Positions 6,257 to 8,997 of a stretch of 8,997 bases of DNA are shown here, one piece after another. The stretch spans positions 1 through 8,997 of the forward strand of contig JACIWG010000057.1 of NCBI GenBank assembly GCA_014361085.1, written 5' to 3'. The notes below the pieces were generated by a model that saw only the letters and a list, made by a program, of their open reading frames with translations, ran no database searches and had not been told where the DNA came from. Numbering within the stretch: the first letter of the stretch is position 1; each line of letters starts with the position of its first letter. A program made the position numbers and the translations under genes. The stretch comes from Nitrososphaeria archaeon (GTDB taxonomy: Archaea; Thermoproteota; Nitrososphaeria; JACIWG01).

Positions 6257-6257
6257 C

Positions 6258-6704
6258 TTACTCTTGCTCGAGTTCCATTATAAAATTTTTATAGAAATCT
6301 TTTACATTCTTAACATTCTTATTCTTGGGCGAAAGTTTAAAATGAATAACATTTGAACCATCTAGCTTAAAAAAATTCTTAAAAAGACCTGATTTTTCCA
6401 CCCTCAAATAAAGGTTTTTGTGCTCGTCTATCCTTTTTTCTATACTTTCTAGAAGAAGATTTTTATCAACAGGATCAAGATTCTTAAAAATCAATTTTAA
6501 AACATGCTTTGCTAACGAACCTTTTAAGTATATCGTATACTTTATTATAGGATTGCCATAATGCCCTTCAAACACATTCTCCTTAAAGGTTTCAGAGGAT
6601 AAATTAAAAATGAGTTTAATTTTATCAAACAATTTCTGCTTATCTTCAGTTGCATGAACAAAAAATGACATTTCTACATTGATTTGAAACGATCCTTTTA
6701 TCAT
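6258..6704 (-). CDS. COG1325-type RNA-binding protein (predicted exosome-associated)
   Basis: Small archaeal RNA-binding protein, 148 aa, matching the family called COG1325 and predicted to be exosome-associated from its gene neighbourhood. Its biochemical role is not established. Seen: the family hallmark FFVHATED near residues 14-21; EGHYGNPI near 47-54; and LYLRVEKSGLF near 98-108, resembling the family's conserved LYLR-K strand. GGGTGA lies about 6 nt before the ATG at 6704. The gene is divergent from kae1, with 55 nt between. In many archaea the RNase P proteins Rpp30 and Pop5 flank this gene on the way to psmA; neither is present here, and the following 180 nt hold the putative sRNA and two promoters instead. 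The lysine-rich C-terminus diverges more than the core. Confidence 0.8.
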   Translation of the reverse strand: MIKGSFQINVEMSFFVHATEDKQKLFDKIKLIFNLSSETFKENVFEGHYGNPIIKYTIYLKGSLAKHVLKLIFKNLDPVDKNLLLESIEKRIDEHKNLYLRVEKSGLFKNFFKLDGSNVIHFKLSPKNKNVKNVKDFYKNFIMELEQE

Positions 6705-6759
6705 TAACTTTCACCCATGAATAAAGCATAAATAAAGTTTAACATCGTAGTTAGGAAAG
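6705..6759. promoter_or_regulatory. Divergent promoter region between COG1325 and kae1
   Basis: These 55 nt separate two divergent start codons and must hold both promoters or leaders. An AT-rich core at 6727-6742 (ATAAATAAAG followed by TTTAA on the plus strand) could act as a TATA element in either direction. It sits about 28 nt before the kae1 ATG and a similar distance before the COG1325 ATG. A GGGTGA site (minus) serves COG1325. AGGAAAG (plus, 6753-6759) sits directly before kae1. The exact TATA boxes cannot be fixed by eye. Confidence 0.45.
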
Positions 6760-7758
6760 ATGAACAAAAATAATTTATTATGTTTAGGAATAGAGTCTAC
6801 GGCACATACTTTCTCTATTGCTATTTTAACTGAAGATAGAATATTATCTAATGTGAAGGAAGTTTATGTGCCTCCTCCTGGAGAGGGCATTCACCCATAT
6901 GAGGCAGCTCAACATCATATTAGGAGGGCTAAAAAGGTTTTGGATACTGCTCTAAGTAAAAGTGGAGTTTGCATGAAGGATGTAGATGTGATTGCGTTTT
7001 CAGCCGGACCTGGATTAGGACCATGCCTTAAAGTTGGAGCTGTTATCGCTCGAACGTTAGCTGCATATTATAATAAACCTTTAACCGCTGTAAATCATGC
7101 TATAGGACACATAGAACTGGCAAACTTTTTTGCGAAAACAGTGGACCCGGTGGTTGTTCTAGTTTCAGGTGGACATACACTTGTTTCTTCATATTTAATG
7201 AAAAGATGGAGAATTTTTGGGGAGACATTGGATATAACTTTGGGACAACTTTTTGATCAATTGGGTAGAGAATTAGGCTTTGGTTCACCAGCTGGCAGAT
7301 ATATTGAGGAATTAGCGAGTAGGGGCAAAAGATACATAGAAATGCCTTATAGTGTAAAAGGTAATAATGTTTCTTTTTCTGGTCTATTAACTTATGCTAA
7401 AAACCTGATTAAAAAGGGCTATAGTAAAGAAGATGTTTGTTATTCTGTTCAGGAAACCGCTTTCGCTATGTTAACTGAAGTTACAGAGAGATTGTTAGCT
7501 TTTTCTGAGAAGAAGGAAATTATTTTGACTGGCGGAGTAGCAGCTAATAGTAGGCTACAGGAGATGATAAAAAGCCTTTGTAGAGTTCATAATGTTGCAT
7601 TCCATGTTATTCCAAGTGAATTTAGCGGCGATTGTGGTGCACAGATAGCGCTAGTTGGACTATTACAATATAAGTCTAATAATGTTATAGATGTAGAGGA
7701 GAGTTTTGTTAAACAGTCTTGGAGGATAGATGAGGTGGACATAACATGGAGAGATTAA
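6760..7758 (+). CDS. kae1: tRNA threonylcarbamoyladenosine synthase subunit Kae1 (KEOPS)
   Basis: Catalytic subunit of KEOPS, which transfers the threonylcarbamoyl group from TC-AMP to A37 of ANN-decoding tRNAs to make t6A. The protein is 332 aa, normal for an unfused archaeal Kae1. Seen: N-terminal GIESTAHTFS; metal-binding NHAIGH with H113 and H117; SGGHT near 136-140; GETLDITLGQLFDQLGRELG near 154-173; TGGVAANSRL near 257-266; and the Asp metal ligand D291 in SGDCGAQIA, where the family usually has DNGAMIA. The ATG at 6760 gives the standard N-terminus. It overlaps bud32 by 13 nt in a different frame, so this is the split form of the Kae1-Bud32 pair that is fused in many archaea. No gene for Pcc1 or Cgi121 is in the window. 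Confidence 0.96.
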   Translation: MNKNNLLCLGIESTAHTFSIAILTEDRILSNVKEVYVPPPGEGIHPYEAAQHHIRRAKKVLDTALSKSGVCMKDVDVIAFSAGPGLGPCLKVGAVIARTLAAYYNKPLTAVNHAIGHIELANFFAKTVDPVVVLVSGGHTLVSSYLMKRWRIFGETLDITLGQLFDQLGRELGFGSPAGRYIEELASRGKRYIEMPYSVKGNNVSFSGLLTYAKNLIKKGYSKEDVCYSVQETAFAMLTEVTERLLAFSEKKEIILTGGVAANSRLQEMIKSLCRVHNVAFHVIPSEFSGDCGAQIALVGLLQYKSNNVIDVEESFVKQSWRIDEVDITWRD

Positions 7759-8375
7759 TTAAGGTTGGTGCAGAAGCGAACATATTCATTTCTAAATGGC
7801 ATGGGATTGAAGTTATTAGAAAGGTTAGAAGAAGTAAACCATATTGGAGAGAAGAATTGGATCTTAAAATAAGAAAGATTAGAACAATAAGGGAGACATA
7901 TTATATAAATTTGGTGAAAAAATTCGGTGTTTTAACGCCTGTAATTTACTTTTCAGATCCATTTAAAGGGGAAATCGTAATGGAGTATATTAAGGGTGAT
8001 AGATTAAAAGATGTTATAGAAAATGATAATATTAGAGAGGGAAAAATTCTTTATGAAGTTGGTAGGGAATTGGGCATCATGCATTCGCATAATATAATAC
8101 ATGGTGATCCGACCACTTCAAATTTTATTATTAAGAATAATGATGGCATGGTATATATTATAGATTTTGGATTGACATTTTACTCTCAAAGAGTTGAGGA
8201 TAAAGCAGTTGACATCCATCTTTTTAAACAGGTGATAAAAAGTGCTCATCCAAAATATTTTGAACAAATATTTGAAAAGGTTATTTCTGGATATTCTAGA
8301 ACATACAACATGTCCACTAAGATATTAGAGAATGTTAAAGAAATAGAGAGGAGGGGAAGATATGCTACACTTTGA
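7746..8375 (+). CDS. bud32: KEOPS kinase/ATPase subunit Bud32
   Basis: Small atypical kinase of KEOPS that binds Kae1 and supports t6A synthesis through its ATPase activity. The protein is 209 aa, the usual size of stand-alone Bud32. Seen: glycine-poor N-lobe GAEANIF near 8-14; beta-3 lysine near K26 in VIRKVRRSKPYW; RKIRTIRE near 43-50; catalytic HGDPTTSN at 119-126 (the family usually has HGDLTTSN); IIDFG at 138-142; EDKAVDIH near 151-158; and an arginine-rich tail ending RRGRYATL. GAGGTG at 7732-7737, inside kae1, lies 8 nt before the ATG. The 13-nt overlap with kae1 and 14-nt overlap with rdgB indicate coupled translation of partners needed in fixed amounts. Confidence 0.95.
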   Translation: MERLIKVGAEANIFISKWHGIEVIRKVRRSKPYWREELDLKIRKIRTIRETYYINLVKKFGVLTPVIYFSDPFKGEIVMEYIKGDRLKDVIENDNIREGKILYEVGRELGIMHSHNIIHGDPTTSNFIIKNNDGMVYIIDFGLTFYSQRVEDKAVDIHLFKQVIKSAHPKYFEQIFEKVISGYSRTYNMSTKILENVKEIERRGRYATL

Positions 8376-8937
8376 TAATAAGATTTTTTTTGCAACGAAC
8401 AACATTAACAAGATCCAAGAGGCACAAGGTATACTATCAAATTTTGGAATAGTAATTGAAAAGATAGATGTAAAAAAAGTTGAAATACAGTCAGATGTTT
8501 TAGAAGAAATTGTATTATATGCACTAAAAAAAGTTAATAAAAGAATAATCCCGATTATTATTGAAGATTCAGGGTTGTTTATAGAAAAACTTAATGGATT
8601 TCCGGGACCTTATTCATCATATGTATATAAGAAAATTGGATGTGATGGAATATTAAAACTGCTTGAGGGAGAAAAAGAAAGAGGAGCAAAATTCGTGTCA
8701 ATTGTAGGATTTAAAAAAGATAAATTAATAAAAATATTTAAGGGGGAAATAGTTGGAAAAATAGCATACAAAAAAATGGGAAGACATGGATTCGGATTCG
8801 ACCCAATATTTATACCAGGAAATATTGAAAAAACATTTGCCCAAATGAATTTAGAAGAAAAAAATTTATGGTCTCATAGGGGGAGAGCTTTCAAAGCACT
8901 AGGAGAATGGTTACAAAGTTCGATTAAAAACTTCTGA
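8362..8937 (+). CDS. rdgB: XTP/dITP diphosphatase, RdgB/HAM1 family
   Basis: House-cleaning nucleotidase that hydrolyses XTP, ITP and their deoxy forms to monophosphates plus pyrophosphate, keeping deaminated purines out of RNA and DNA. The protein is 191 aa, normal for the family. Seen: nucleotide-binding ATNNINK at 11-17; EDSGL at 68-72 with the metal-binding acidic residues; GFPGPYSSYV near 79-88; GFGFDPIF at 143-150; and SHRGRA at 171-176. GGAGGGG ahead of the ATG (about 8350-8356) is a strong ribosome-binding site inside bud32. It is visibly very AT-rich, with many A-runs, AGA and ATA codons, more so than the superoperon genes. Kae1-Bud32-RdgB neighbourhoods occur in several archaea, and no functional link to t6A is implied beyond operon membership. 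Confidence 0.95.
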   Translation: MLHFDNKIFFATNNINKIQEAQGILSNFGIVIEKIDVKKVEIQSDVLEEIVLYALKKVNKRIIPIIIEDSGLFIEKLNGFPGPYSSYVYKKIGCDGILKLLEGEKERGAKFVSIVGFKKDKLIKIFKGEIVGKIAYKKMGRHGFGFDPIFIPGNIEKTFAQMNLEEKNLWSHRGRAFKALGEWLQSSIKNF

Positions 8938-8958
8938 CAACCATTATGTTTAGATGAT

Positions 8959-8967
8959 AAATATATA
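8959..8967 (+). promoter_or_regulatory. Possible TATA box for a gene beyond the window
   Basis: AAATATATA lies 22 nt after the rdgB stop. An AGGAG at 8981-8985 follows, which could be a ribosome-binding site for a gene beginning at or past the window edge. No start codon is visible before the sequence ends, so direction and target are guesses. Confidence 0.3.
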
Positions 8968-8997
8968 CTACTTAAATCTAAGGAGTTAAAATATAGA

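Noticed and set aside
6162..6356. Plus-strand open frame of 64 codons across the sRNA region and the COG1325 3' end
   Set aside because: It has no recognisable domain or ribosome-binding site and is antisense to a family-matching gene and to the proposed sRNA.
8941..8997. Box C-like AGATGAT near 8952 suggesting a second C/D sRNA after rdgB
   Set aside because: No following box D lies within the window and the motif is only a partial match; the TATA-like AAATATATA overlapping the region is a simpler reading.

Overview
The window is a compact, AT-rich archaeal chromosome segment carrying core information-processing genes. Archaeal markers are the three-gene exosome core (Rrp4, Rrp41, Rrp42), an SBDS-family protein, a 20S proteasome alpha subunit, ribosomal protein L37Ae, prefoldin beta, and the KEOPS subunits Kae1 and Bud32. 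Spacing is tight, with GGTGA-type Shine-Dalgarno sites and TATA/BRE-like promoters. The complete exosome set excludes haloarchaea and Methanococcales-like lineages. I lean towards a TACK-type archaeon but cannot fix the lineage from sequence alone.

Positions 1-796 (minus) hold most of an ECF-type ABC transporter ATPase whose C-terminus lies outside the window. It appears to have its own TATA box and a leaderless TTG start. Positions 834-6076 (minus) form the exosome/proteasome superoperon, in transcription order psmA, SBDS, rrp4, rrp41, rrp42, rpl37ae, prefoldin beta, DHH phosphoesterase. Gaps are 14 nt or less, and some genes overlap. Together these genes cover RNA decay, ribosome maturation, protein folding and protein degradation. 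Further upstream, 6258-6704 (minus) is a COG1325-type RNA-binding protein often found beside exosome genes.

Between COG1325 and psmA, at 6077-6257, is the most interesting stretch. It has no protein gene but contains two nearly identical BRE/TATA motifs, both reading minus. The first lies about 25 nt upstream of what looks like an unannotated C/D box guide RNA (about 6157-6224). Its D' guide complements the 23S rRNA P-loop and would place methylation on the residue equivalent to E. coli G2251. The second motif precedes psmA. psmA itself has no ATG, GTG or TTG ahead of its conserved N-terminus and appears to start at ATT behind a well-placed Shine-Dalgarno site.

The divergent plus-strand operon at 6760-8937 is kae1, bud32, rdgB, with 13-14 nt overlaps. 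It joins tRNA t6A synthesis to removal of non-canonical purine NTPs. The last 60 nt hold a TATA-like sequence that may serve a gene outside the window.
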